Shown in pieces: positions 10,450 through 19,602 of a stretch of DNA of 64,000 nt. The DNA lies in the NCBI GenBank assembly GCA_903879715.1, contig CAIRMR010000176.1, positions 1 through 64,000 on the forward strand, written 5' to 3'. The notes under the pieces are model-generated. The model saw only the letters and a list, made by a program, of their open reading frames with translations. It did not search any database and was not told the origin of the DNA. A program made the translations under genes and the position numbers. The stretch comes from an uncultured Bacteroidales bacterium. Its GTDB lineage: Bacteria > Bacteroidota > Bacteroidia > Bacteroidales > UBA4417. Positions within the stretch are counted from its first letter, which is position 1, and each line of letters starts with the position of its first letter.

Positions 10450-10654
10450 CTTGTTAATGGAATAACAAAGAAGCAGTAAAAATACAGAGTTCTTTCTATT
10501 TTTTTTTGTTTTTGCAGTCATTCTCAGGTTACGATCCTTCAATGGTTAGTATGAGATTGTTTCAAGACAAGGACTGCAAAATTCAGATTCATTAAATAGT
10601 TCATTCTGAAATAATTGTTGAATGCTATGTTAAATTTAAGTGTAAAATAAGCCT

Positions 10655-11233
10655 ATGTCCGCTTCACACGAAAGTCATCACCCTCTAACCCTTAGTGGTG
10701 AGCTACGGCTGGAAACCGGTGTTATCATAAATAAATGCTACCAGTGCGGCAAATGTTCAGCCGGTTGCCCTGTGGCTGAGGAAATGGATTATCCGCCCAG
10801 CCTGGTAATGCGGATGCTACAGACTGACGATCCGAAACAGTATGAAAAGTTGCTGCGATCCATGTCCATCTGGCTTTGTGTCAGCTGCGAAATGTGCCTT
10901 ACCCGTTGCCCGATGGAAATCGACATTCCGACAATCATGGACAACCTGAGGCAAAAATCTTTACGGGCTAAAAAGACAAATCCACAGGCAAAAAAGATCA
11001 TTTCATTTCACAAATCCTTCCTCGATTCGATCAATATTACAGGTCGTCTGTATGAAATGGGACTGATTGTGGATTATAAAATGCGTACAGGTGCCATGAT
11101 GCAGGATGTTTTAATAGCGCCTAAAATGTTTGTAAAAGGAAAATTAAACCCGGTTCCTGAATTCATTAAAGGACGAAAAAAAGTTGCTGCAATTTTTAAC
11201 CGGGTTCAAAAAGATAATAAGGAGGGAAAATGA
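10655..11233 (+). CDS. hdrC: heterodisulfide reductase subunit C-like 4Fe-4S protein
   Basis: CYQCGKCSAGCPVAEEMDYPPSLVMRMLQ and CVSCEMCLTRCPMEIDIP. Confidence 0.92.
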   Translation: MSASHESHHPLTLSGELRLETGVIINKCYQCGKCSAGCPVAEEMDYPPSLVMRMLQTDDPKQYEKLLRSMSIWLCVSCEMCLTRCPMEIDIPTIMDNLRQKSLRAKKTNPQAKKIISFHKSFLDSINITGRLYEMGLIVDYKMRTGAMMQDVLIAPKMFVKGKLNPVPEFIKGRKKVAAIFNRVQKDNKEGK

Positions 11234-12150
11234 TAAAAGTAGGATTCTATCCGGGTTGCTCCATGAAAGGTGGCGCACAGGAATACCAGGAATCAGTTAC
11301 CGCCCTGGCAAAAGTATTTGATATCGAACTGGTCGAAGTTCCCGACTGGAACTGTTGTGGGGCTACGGCTGCTCATAATATGAATAAGGAATTGTCGCTC
11401 AGTTTGCCGGCCCGCATTATGGCTCTGGCCGAAAAGGAAGGGATTACTGATATCGTAGTTCCCTGCGCTGCCTGTTACAACCGGCTTTCCCTTGTGAAGC
11501 ACGAACTGGCGGAAGATCCTTCCTTGAGTTCAAAAGTAGCTTCGATAATAGACCTGAAATACCAAGGCACAACGCAGATTTTGAATATTATTCAGTTTAT
11601 CGACAAATACATTACCGACAAGTTAGAGGAAAAAGTAGTCAAACCATTCGACTACAAATCTGCTTGTTACTATGGATGTTTGCTTGTAAGGCCTCATTCC
11701 ATCCTGAAATTCGACAGGGTTGAAGATCCGCAAAGCATGGATGTTCTGGTAAGAAAGGCTGGTGGAAATGCCATCGACTGGGCTTTTAAAACCGAATGCT
11801 GCGGAGCAGGATTGTCAGTATCACGTACGGATACAGTTGCCAGGTTATCAGGAAATATTTTGAAAGATGCCGTTGACCGCGAAGCTGAAGTTGTAGTTGT
11901 TGCCTGCCCGATGTGCCATTCCAATCTGGATATGCGCCGCCCGGAAATCAATAAATTTCTGGAGAAAAAAATTGACGTTCCTGTAATGTATATTTCACAG
12001 GTACTTGGGCTAGCCGTTGGTATCGACGCTAAAACACTCGGGTTAAATCGTCATATGACCGAAGTAAATCTGCCTGTGCGGCCGGCGAAAGAACCAGCAG
12101 TTGCTGCGGTTCCTGAAAAAGTTGTTATCACTCAAAAAACGGAGGCTTAA
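11230..12150 (+). CDS. hdrB: heterodisulfide reductase subunit B-like (CCG domains)
   Basis: FYPGCSMKGGAQEY, DWNCCGAT, CYYGCLLVRP, CCGAGLS; ATGA overlap with hdrC. Confidence 0.93.
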   Translation: MIKVGFYPGCSMKGGAQEYQESVTALAKVFDIELVEVPDWNCCGATAAHNMNKELSLSLPARIMALAEKEGITDIVVPCAACYNRLSLVKHELAEDPSLSSKVASIIDLKYQGTTQILNIIQFIDKYITDKLEEKVVKPFDYKSACYYGCLLVRPHSILKFDRVEDPQSMDVLVRKAGGNAIDWAFKTECCGAGLSVSRTDTVARLSGNILKDAVDREAEVVVVACPMCHSNLDMRRPEINKFLEKKIDVPVMYISQVLGLAVGIDAKTLGLNRHMTEVNLPVRPAKEPAVAAVPEKVVITQKTEA

Positions 12151-12152
12151 CC

Positions 12153-14153
12153 ATGTCGCGAATAGGAGTATTTGTTTGTCACTGTGGTGAAAATATTTCA
12201 GCCACAGTAAATTGCGAAAAAGTAGCCAAAATAACCGGTGAATTGAAAGGTGTTGAATTCAGTACCGATTATAAATATATGTGTTCCTATCCTGGCCAGA
12301 CTTTAATAAAGGAAGCCATAAAGGAACATAAACTGGATGGAGTTGTGGTTGCAGCCTGTTCACCTCGTATGCATGAGCCTACTTTCCGTAAGGCTTGCGC
12401 CGAAGCCGGGTTAAATCCATTTCTCTGTGAAATGTCGAATATCCGCGAGCATTGTTCATGGGTACATCCAAAAGATGATCTTACGACTGAAAAAGCCCAG
12501 GATTTGGTACGGGTAATGGTTGAAAAAGTAAAAAAGAACAAGGCTCTCAACTCTATTAAAGTGCCAGTTACCAAAACCGCTCTTGTAATCGGTGGTGGAA
12601 TTGCCGGAATCCAGGCTGCACTTGACATTGCTAATTGTGGTCATAAAGTAATAATGGTTGAACGGCAGCCATCTATTGGCGGCCATATGTCGCAATTATC
12701 CGAAACTTTCCCGACTCTCGATTGCTCACAATGTATTCTCACTCCACGAATGGTGGAAGTGGCTCAACATCCGAATATAACGCTTCATACTTATTCAGAA
12801 GTTGAAAGTGTTGATGGTTTTATCGGTAATTTTAAAGTTAAAATCCGAAAGAGATCAAAGAGTATTGATGAGCATCTTTGTACCGGCTGCGGGCTTTGTA
12901 CCACTAAATGTCCTCAGAAAAAAATCCCTAATGAATTTGAGCGTGGGCTTGGTTTCAGACCAGCTATTTACGTTCCTTTTCCACAGGCAGTCCCCAATAA
13001 ACCTGTAATCGACAGGGAACATTGCACCTATTATATTAAAGGGAAATGCAAAATTTGTGAAATAGTTTGTCCAACTAAAGCCATCCGTTTCGACCAGGAA
13101 GATGAAGTTATTGATGTTGCCGTTGGCGCAATCGTAATGGCAACAGGCTTTGATGTTCTGAAAACCGATTATTTCCCTGAATATGGATATGGAAAATACG
13201 CTGATGTAATTGACGGTCTCGCATTTGAGCGCCTGGCTTCAGCTTCAGGCCCGACACAAGGTGAAATCCGCAGACCATCCGACGGTAAGATTCCTAAAAA
13301 AATAGTTTTCGTAGCATGTGCCGGTTCACGCGACCCTGCCAAGGGAATTGAATATTGCTCCAAAATCTGCTGCATGTACACCGCCAAACATGCTATGCTT
13401 TATAAACATAAAGTTCACGATGGCATTCCATATGTTTTTTATATGGACATCCGCGCAGGCGGCAAGAATTATGAAGAATTCGTCCGCCGTACAATAGTTG
13501 AAGACGAAACCCAATATATCCGTGGCCGTGTTTCCACCATTTACGAAAAGAACGGAAAGCTTATCGTTAAAGGAGCTGATACCTTAATGGGTGCACAACC
13601 TGTAGAAATTGAGGCTGATATGGTTGTTCTGGCTACAGCAGGAGTCGCTAACCACGGCGCTGAGGAGCTGGCTCAAACGGTTCACATTTCGTATGACCCT
13701 TATAAGTTCTTTGCTGAAGCGCATCCAAAACTGAAACCTGTTGAAACGAATACAGCTGGTATTTTCCTTGCCGGTGCGTGCCAGGCTCCAAAGGATATTC
13801 CGGAATCGGTTGCTGCCGCTTCGGGTGCTGCCGTTAAAGTAGCCGCATTATTCAGCAACGATGAGTTAACACGTGATCCGTTGGTAGCAGTCGTAAACCG
13901 TTCAGCGCCTCCTGTATATTCTCAATGTGTGGGTTGTTTCCTTTGCCAGAGTGTTTGTCCTTACCAGGCTATCGAGCGCGAAGAAATCAAAAACAGGAAT
14001 GGTGAAGTGATAAAAACGCTTGCCAGGGTGAATGAAGGCCTTTGCCAGGGATGCGGAACCTGTGTTGCTCTATGCCGTACCAAGGCTATCGACATACATG
14101 GATACTCGAACCAACAGGTGTATACGGAGATTATGGCACTTTTGAATGATTAA
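12153..14153 (+). CDS. hdrA: heterodisulfide reductase subunit A-like FAD/4Fe-4S protein
   Basis: GVFVCHCGENIS, LVIGGGIAGIQAALDIANCGHKVIMVE, several CxxCxxCxxxC clusters. Confidence 0.95.
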   Translation: MSRIGVFVCHCGENISATVNCEKVAKITGELKGVEFSTDYKYMCSYPGQTLIKEAIKEHKLDGVVVAACSPRMHEPTFRKACAEAGLNPFLCEMSNIREHCSWVHPKDDLTTEKAQDLVRVMVEKVKKNKALNSIKVPVTKTALVIGGGIAGIQAALDIANCGHKVIMVERQPSIGGHMSQLSETFPTLDCSQCILTPRMVEVAQHPNITLHTYSEVESVDGFIGNFKVKIRKRSKSIDEHLCTGCGLCTTKCPQKKIPNEFERGLGFRPAIYVPFPQAVPNKPVIDREHCTYYIKGKCKICEIVCPTKAIRFDQEDEVIDVAVGAIVMATGFDVLKTDYFPEYGYGKYADVIDGLAFERLASASGPTQGEIRRPSDGKIPKKIVFVACAGSRDPAKGIEYCSKICCMYTAKHAMLYKHKVHDGIPYVFYMDIRAGGKNYEEFVRRTIVEDETQYIRGRVSTIYEKNGKLIVKGADTLMGAQPVEIEADMVVLATAGVANHGAEELAQTVHISYDPYKFFAEAHPKLKPVETNTAGIFLAGACQAPKDIPESVAAASGAAVKVAALFSNDELTRDPLVAVVNRSAPPVYSQCVGCFLCQSVCPYQAIEREEIKNRNGEVIKTLARVNEGLCQGCGTCVALCRTKAIDIHGYSNQQVYTEIMALLND

Positions 14154-14183
14154 ATAAGGAGTAAGGAGTTAAGAATAAGAATG

Positions 14184-14300
14184 ATTTACGATTTACGAAT
14201 TACGATTTACGAATTACGATTTACGAATTACGATTAACGAATTACGAATTACGAATTACGATTAACGAATTGTGTCACGCTGAGCAGAGTCGAAGCGAAC
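14184..14300. repeat. heptanucleotide array (12 consecutive units, ATTTACG/AATTACG/ATTAACG) plus diverged REP-like palindrome
   Basis: Twelve exact 7-bp units 14184-14267, then CACGCTGAGCAGAGTCGAAGCGAAC. Confidence 0.95.
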
Positions 14301-14348
14301 GATTAACATGAACTGATGCCTAAAATTAAACGAATAAACAGGAAATAA

Positions 14349-14807
14349 ATGCAGGAATTTGAACCAAAGATTGTGGCATTTGTATGCAACTGGTGTACCT
14401 ATGCCGGCGCCGACCTCACAGGCACAAGCCGCATAAAATATTCGGCCAATGTTAAGATAATCCGTTTCCCGTGTACCGGCCGTATTGACTTTATGATACT
14501 GATGAAAGCTTTTGAAAACGGGGCTGACGGCATTATCGTTTCCGGCTGCCATCCGAATGATTGCCATTACAGCACCGGCAACTTTCACGCTCGTCGCAGA
14601 TGGATTGTTTTCCGCAACCTGCTGAATTTTTCAGGGATCGATACCGAACGTATTCAGTTTAGCTGGGTTTCGGCAGCAGAAGGTTTTAAATGGGCTGATG
14701 TAGTGAATAACACAGTGAAAAAGATCAGGGAAATAGGTCCATACGAGAATTATAACAAGATTGCCGTTTCCACATTATTTAAAGAGGAGGGCGCAACCAA
14801 TGAGTGA
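14349..14807 (+). CDS. flxD: MvhD/FlxD-like iron-sulfur electron-transfer subunit
   Basis: EPKIVAFVCNWCTYAGADLTGTSRIKY; GADGIIVSGCHPNDCHY. Confidence 0.88.
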   Translation: MQEFEPKIVAFVCNWCTYAGADLTGTSRIKYSANVKIIRFPCTGRIDFMILMKAFENGADGIIVSGCHPNDCHYSTGNFHARRRWIVFRNLLNFSGIDTERIQFSWVSAAEGFKWADVVNNTVKKIREIGPYENYNKIAVSTLFKEEGATNE

Positions 14808-15603
14808 TTTGATAAAAAAAGTAACAGCTTTACTGAACGATAAAACGATCAATGCTTTTATCGGGTACGAAAAAGGTTCGGCCGACCGTATCAGGGCAAC
14901 TTTTATAAGGAATGAAGATCAGGCTCAAAAGCTTATATTGAATGCATCCTGCACACAAAATCTTGCCGGTTACCTGTTGAAACATGAGGTGAAGAAACTT
15001 GGTAAACTCGGAATTCTTGCTAATGTTGCCGCTTTGCGAAGCATCATGCAGCTGGCCTCTGAGTTTCAGATAAAAGATGGCGAAGTTTATGTTTTGTTTG
15101 CGAATGCAGATGGTTCATTAACTGAATTCACTGATTTCAAATCCATTGAAGCATTCCTCGAAACAACCGATACCGGTATAAAATCCGAAGAGCAGGAAAT
15201 GATCGCAAAACTGGAAGCGATGACAGTGAATGAGCGCTGGCTTTTCTGGAACAAGGAATTTGAGAAATGTATCAAGTGCTACGCCTGTCGTGCTGCCTGC
15301 CCGATGTGCTATTGCCATCGTTGCACTACAGATGTTAACCAGCCGCAATGGATTCCGGTAGCCAGTCATGAACTCGGAAACCTTGATTACCACCTGATGC
15401 GTGCGATGCACCTTGCCGGGCGTTGCGTTAACTGCGGCGAATGTGCCACCGCCTGCCCGATGGATATTCCGTTAAACCTGCTTACATACCAGCTGATCAG
15501 CCCGATCAAGGCTACGTTTGGTGCAACTGCCGGAATGAAAGCGGATGCCGTGTATGCACTTTCTACCTATAAACCCGATGATAAGGAGAACTTCATTATC
15601 TGA
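14800..15603 (+). CDS. flxC: 4Fe-4S dicluster subunit, FlxC-like
   Basis: CIKCYACRAACPMCYC and CVNCGECATACPMDIPLNL; start MSDLIKKV after AAAGAGGAGG; overlaps the end of flxD. Confidence 0.8.
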   Translation: MSDLIKKVTALLNDKTINAFIGYEKGSADRIRATFIRNEDQAQKLILNASCTQNLAGYLLKHEVKKLGKLGILANVAALRSIMQLASEFQIKDGEVYVLFANADGSLTEFTDFKSIEAFLETTDTGIKSEEQEMIAKLEAMTVNERWLFWNKEFEKCIKCYACRAACPMCYCHRCTTDVNQPQWIPVASHELGNLDYHLMRAMHLAGRCVNCGECATACPMDIPLNLLTYQLISPIKATFGATAGMKADAVYALSTYKPDDKENFII

Positions 15604-15606
15604 CCC

Positions 15607-16638
15607 ATGGAGAAACAACTAAAAATACTGAAATACAGCGACCTTTCGAAACTGATCGAAAAGTTCCGTTCGCAGGGATTTCCTGTGCTGGCACCTGTCC
15701 GCAAAGGAAAGGTCGTAGAGATTGAACAGGTACAATCGCTTGATGAAATCGCTCTTGATGTTTTGCTGTCAACGCAATCAGCAAAAAAGGCTGCTTTCCC
15801 GAAAGTTGAAAAAGTACTGGAGTATACCCTCGAAAAATCAGGAACTAAACAATTCCCGGTTGATCCGGCTGATTATAAGGAAACTATCCTTTTTGGCGTA
15901 AGACCATGTGATGCATCTGGTTTTAAATCACTGGACGCTATATTTGGCGAAGAACCAAAGGATCAGTTTTACCTGGAGAAAAAAGAGAAATCCACAATCA
16001 TTTCGTTTTCATGTCCAGTTTCTGATGAGTATTGCTTCTGCACATCGGTTGGCGGCGGACCTGGAAATACGGCAGGAAGCGATTTACAGTTTACCGGAAT
16101 CAGCAAAGATGAAATTCTTGTTGAAATCCTTACCGAAAAAGGGGAGAAGCTGGCAGCAACGTTTGCAGATTTGCTTACTGATGCAGCTAAAGATATTGAC
16201 AAGAGTAAATTCCTTGCCGATGTTAAAGTTGTATTTGATGTAGATGGCGTTGTTGAGAAAACGACTGCTTCTTTCAATAATTCAGCACTTTGGCTCGAAC
16301 AATCGTTGCGGTGTATCGGATGCGGGGCTTGCGCTTTTGTTTGCCCGACCTGTGCTTGCTTCGATTTCCAGGATGAGCAGAATACCAAAAAGGGAGTTCG
16401 CCTTCGTTTATGGGATTCATGTGGATTTTCGCTGTTTACCCTGCACACATCCGGTCACAATCCACGCGAAGTACAAAGCCAGCGGTGGCGCCAGCGTATT
16501 ATGCACAAGTTCGCCTATATGCCGGAGCAACTTCACGTTGTAGGCTGCGAAGGCTGCGGACGCTGCTCGCGGGCCTGCCCGGTGGATATGAACATTAAGG
16601 AACATTTGACGGCGATTGGGGAGATGGTAAAAGTTTAA
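15607..16638 (+). CDS. flxB: 4Fe-4S subunit, FlxB / AsrA-like
   Basis: FGVRPCDASGFKSLDAIF; CIGCGACAFVCPTCACFDF; GCGRCSRACPVDMNI. Confidence 0.82.
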   Translation: MEKQLKILKYSDLSKLIEKFRSQGFPVLAPVRKGKVVEIEQVQSLDEIALDVLLSTQSAKKAAFPKVEKVLEYTLEKSGTKQFPVDPADYKETILFGVRPCDASGFKSLDAIFGEEPKDQFYLEKKEKSTIISFSCPVSDEYCFCTSVGGGPGNTAGSDLQFTGISKDEILVEILTEKGEKLAATFADLLTDAAKDIDKSKFLADVKVVFDVDGVVEKTTASFNNSALWLEQSLRCIGCGACAFVCPTCACFDFQDEQNTKKGVRLRLWDSCGFSLFTLHTSGHNPREVQSQRWRQRIMHKFAYMPEQLHVVGCEGCGRCSRACPVDMNIKEHLTAIGEMVKV

Positions 16639-16797
16639 AATTGTTCAAAATTGTCAAGGTTGTTCAAAATTGTTCAAGGTTGTTCAAAATTGTTCAAAAA
16701 GATCAACCCGCCTTTTAACAATTGAACGCGAAGCATTTGAACCTTGAACGCGAAGCAATTGAACCCTTGAACGCGAAGCATTTGAACTTGACGAACT
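16639..16797. repeat. TTGTTCAAAA decamer arm plus inverted arm TTGAACGCGAAGCAT (three copies)
   Basis: Direct reading; GCGAAGC at 16728-16734, 16750-16756, 16773-16779. Confidence 0.9.
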
Positions 16798-16825
16798 AAA
16801 AATATAACAAAGTAGATTGACAATT

Positions 16826-17665
16826 ATGGAGCAACAGAATATTTACCAGCCTTACCTGATGGAGATCGAGAAGATCACTGAAGAGGCGCCAATGGTCAAA
16901 ACATTCAGGTTGAAATTTAAAAACGAAGAAGAAGGAAATAACTTTTCTTTTCATACCGGGCAGTTCGGCGAATATTCCGTTTTTGGCGAAGGAGAAGTAA
17001 CTTTTTGCGTTGCATCACCTCACACCCGGAAAGGATATATCGAGTGCACTTTCCGTGAAGCAGGAAGAGTAACTTCGGAACTTGCCAGCCTAAACGAAGG
17101 TGATACCATTGGTTTCCGCGGACCTTACGGCAATATTTTCCCGATTGATGACTGGAAAGGCAAAAGCCTGCTTTTCATAGCAGGTGGAATTGCCCTGCCT
17201 CCTATGCGCAGCGTAATCTGGTCGTGCCTCGATAAAAGAGATCAGTTCAAAGACATTACAATCCTTTACGGAGCTAAATCAGTAGCCGATCTAGTTTATA
17301 AAGATGAACTGGCTGAGTGGAAAGATCGTCCGGATGTAAAACTCGTTACCACGGTTGATCCTGGTGGGGAAACTCCCGACTGGAAAGGTGAAGTTGGCTT
17401 TGTTCCGACTATTCTGGATAGAATGACACCGATCAGTGAAAATACGATTGCCATTGTTTGCGGCCCACCGGTAATGATCAAGTTTACATTCCCTATACTT
17501 GAAAAATATGGTTTCGCTGATGATCAGGTTTATACAACCCTCGAAAACCGTATGAAATGCGGCCTTGGGAAATGCGGAAGATGCAATGTAGGCAAGGTTT
17601 TCGTTTGTAAGGATGGACCGGTTTTTACCAGGACGCAGCTTAAGGAGTTGCCTGACGAGTACTAA
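16826..17665 (+). CDS. flxA: FAD/NAD(P)-binding oxidoreductase, FlxA / AsrB-like
   Basis: HTGQFGEYSVFGEGE, LLFIAGGIALPPMRSVI, CGPPVMIKFT, C-terminal MKCGLGKCGRCNVG. Confidence 0.85.
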   Translation: MEQQNIYQPYLMEIEKITEEAPMVKTFRLKFKNEEEGNNFSFHTGQFGEYSVFGEGEVTFCVASPHTRKGYIECTFREAGRVTSELASLNEGDTIGFRGPYGNIFPIDDWKGKSLLFIAGGIALPPMRSVIWSCLDKRDQFKDITILYGAKSVADLVYKDELAEWKDRPDVKLVTTVDPGGETPDWKGEVGFVPTILDRMTPISENTIAIVCGPPVMIKFTFPILEKYGFADDQVYTTLENRMKCGLGKCGRCNVGKVFVCKDGPVFTRTQLKELPDEY

Positions 17666-17682
17666 GATTTTCTGATACATCG

Positions 17683-17717
17683 AAATGACCTGTTGGAAAA
17701 GCTAGCAGGTCATTTTT
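17683..17717 (+). terminator. intrinsic terminator of the hdr-flx cluster
   Basis: AAATGACCTG...CAGGTCATTT plus T run. Confidence 0.8.
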
Positions 17718-17732
17718 TTTGATTGAACTTAT

Positions 17733-17760
17733 TTTGAAGGATTTTGCAGTGCTATCTTTG
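17733..17760 (+). promoter_or_regulatory. Bacteroidetes-type promoter for the toxin-antitoxin pair
   Basis: TTTG (17733-17736) ... TATCTTTG (17753-17760); a second -7-like TAACTTTG lies at 17825-17832. Confidence 0.5.
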
Positions 17761-17849
17761 CCAATTGGCACTAACAGAGAATAAAGTTTTTAGTGGCAAA
17801 AAAGACGAACCTCAAAAAAATATCTAACTTTGCAGAAAACATTAAAATA

Positions 17850-18062
17850 ATGACAACCATCGTATTAAAGGTAAAAGATAAAAAGCAGCTCGATGCTTTG
17901 ATGGATGTAGTTCAACGTTTCAAAATTTCATTTTCGGGAAATATGGATGAGACAGAGTACTTGTTATCAACCGATGAAAACCGTAAAAGCATTGAAAAAT
18001 CGTTAAAACAGTCGGAGGAAGGGGAAACACGTTCTATTAAGACTACCGACTTATGGAAATAA
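17850..18062 (+). CDS. antitoxin of a YoeB-type module
   Basis: Small ORF starting MTTIVLKVKDKKQLDAL, overlapping the toxin by 10 bp. Confidence 0.7.
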   Translation: MTTIVLKVKDKKQLDALMDVVQRFKISFSGNMDETEYLLSTDENRKSIEKSLKQSEEGETRSIKTTDLWK

Positions 18063-18310
18063 GATATACTTCCGAAGCTGAAGCTGATATTATATATTGG
18101 AAAAAGAGCGGGAATATTGCAATACAACGAAAAATAACCAAACTTCTTTTAGCCATTCAGGATTCGCCCACCACGGGAATTGGAAAACCCGAACAATTAA
18201 AACACCAGCTGTCCGGCTGCTGGTCGAGGAGGATTAACGACGAGCATCGTATTATTTATAAGATCTTTGTTGATAGAATTGAAATTATTTCACTGCGTTT
18301 TCATTATTAA
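18053..18310 (+). CDS. Txe/YoeB-family toxin (mRNA interferase)
   Basis: TGIGKPEQLKHQLSGCWSRRINDEHRIIYKIFVDRIEIISLRFHY. Confidence 0.92.
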   Translation: MEIRYTSEAEADIIYWKKSGNIAIQRKITKLLLAIQDSPTTGIGKPEQLKHQLSGCWSRRINDEHRIIYKIFVDRIEIISLRFHY

Positions 18311-18362
18311 TTAAGCCTTTTTGCAACCTATCATTCAACATAATAACAGTTTGAAAAACAGT

Positions 18363-18403
18363 AAGAAAGACCTGCCAGTGAATTGAGCAGGTCTTTCTTT
18401 TTG
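18363..18403. terminator. intrinsic terminator
   Basis: AAGAAAGACCTGC...GCAGGTCTTTCTTTTT. Confidence 0.85.
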
Positions 18404-18613
18404 AATATTATGTAGTTGTTTATTGCCGGCACTAATCGCAGCTCAGTGCCAACGGAGTATAGAAATAATATCTGTAAATCAAAATGTTGTATATTTAACC
18501 ATTATCTATCTATACCATAGCTTTTATTTTTCTTAAAAGAAGATACTGCTAAGCAATTACAGGAAACTATAATCTGTTAGCTGTTTCCGACATTAACATT
18601 AAACACCGCAACC

Positions 18614-19528
18614 ATGCATCTCGAAGCCATTTATCATTCATTTCACTCCCGTTTTTTCTCGGAGCGAACCAAAAAGCGAAGCGAAACTCTGATTGTATTC
18701 ATAGCAATTATCAGTTTCATTATGCATTTAATCCTGATTGGACTGGTTCATTTTAATATTATACAGCTAAACGATCCTTTGCATTTATTGAACAATCCTA
18801 TCGCTGCTATATATACTCCGTTCTCTTTTATTTTGGTTTACGAAGTTTACCTTCTGGTGTATTACCTGCCAAAATCAACCACCATTTATATTGGTAAACA
18901 ATACGAGATTATGGCTTTGATCGTGATACGAAGAGTTTTTAAAGATTTATCCCAGCTGGAGCTTTCGTCCGACTGGTTTTCGAGACAGCACGACATTCAG
19001 TTTACATTTGATTTGCTTGCCACCCTGATCCTGTTTTTTTTAATTTTTGTTTTCTATCGCCTCAACAGCAGGAAAGATGAGCTTCAGGATGAAAAAAAGA
19101 AACCTTCGGCGGAAATTGCCAAGTTCATAAAAATTAAAAATATTGTAGCTACTATACTGATTCCGGTATTCCTGATATTATCGGTTTATATGTTCAGCCG
19201 GTTGATCTATGAGAGCTTTTTCTCTCTTAACCTCTTAGTCAGCTCATTTTTTGCCGATGTAAACAGGATATTTTTTGATGATTTTTTTACAATCTTAATA
19301 TTAACGGATGTTTTCCTGCTTTTATTTTCACTTTTACACACGGATAAATTTTGTATAGTAATCCGGAATTCAGGGTATATCATATCCACAATTTTAATAA
19401 AACTATCATTTGGAACGGAAGGAATTCTGAATACGATTTTAATCGTGGTTGCTGTATTATTTGGAGTTGCCATTTTAGCCATACACAATAAATACCTGAA
19501 AGTGGGAGAATTGAAAAGCTTCACTTAG
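18614..19528 (+). CDS. hypothetical multi-pass membrane protein
   Basis: 304-aa ORF with repeated hydrophobic segments. Confidence 0.65.
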   Translation: MHLEAIYHSFHSRFFSERTKKRSETLIVFIAIISFIMHLILIGLVHFNIIQLNDPLHLLNNPIAAIYTPFSFILVYEVYLLVYYLPKSTTIYIGKQYEIMALIVIRRVFKDLSQLELSSDWFSRQHDIQFTFDLLATLILFFLIFVFYRLNSRKDELQDEKKKPSAEIAKFIKIKNIVATILIPVFLILSVYMFSRLIYESFFSLNLLVSSFFADVNRIFFDDFFTILILTDVFLLLFSLLHTDKFCIVIRNSGYIISTILIKLSFGTEGILNTILIVVAVLFGVAILAIHNKYLKVGELKSFT

Positions 19529-19602
19529 TGGAACTTGAAGACGGTTGGAAGTTATAGTAAAGCATGTATGTAAACTGCCCCCGTTTCCGTTGCGAAGGCA
19601 GG

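Noticed and set aside
10460-10512. Attenuator in the hdrC leader (AAAGAA...TTCTTT plus T run)
   Set aside because: Stem of only six A/T-rich pairs with a long loop; too weak to claim.
16639-16797. tRNA-like GGTTCAA motifs
   Set aside because: GTTCAA occurs as a repeated word; no cloverleaf, acceptor stem or anticodon arm could be drawn.
14800-17665. Anaerobic sulfite reductase (AsrABC)
   Set aside because: FlxB/FlxA resemble AsrA/AsrB, but no AsrC (siroheme subunit) is present and the genes follow hdrCBA and an mvhD-like gene, so Flx-Hdr fits better.
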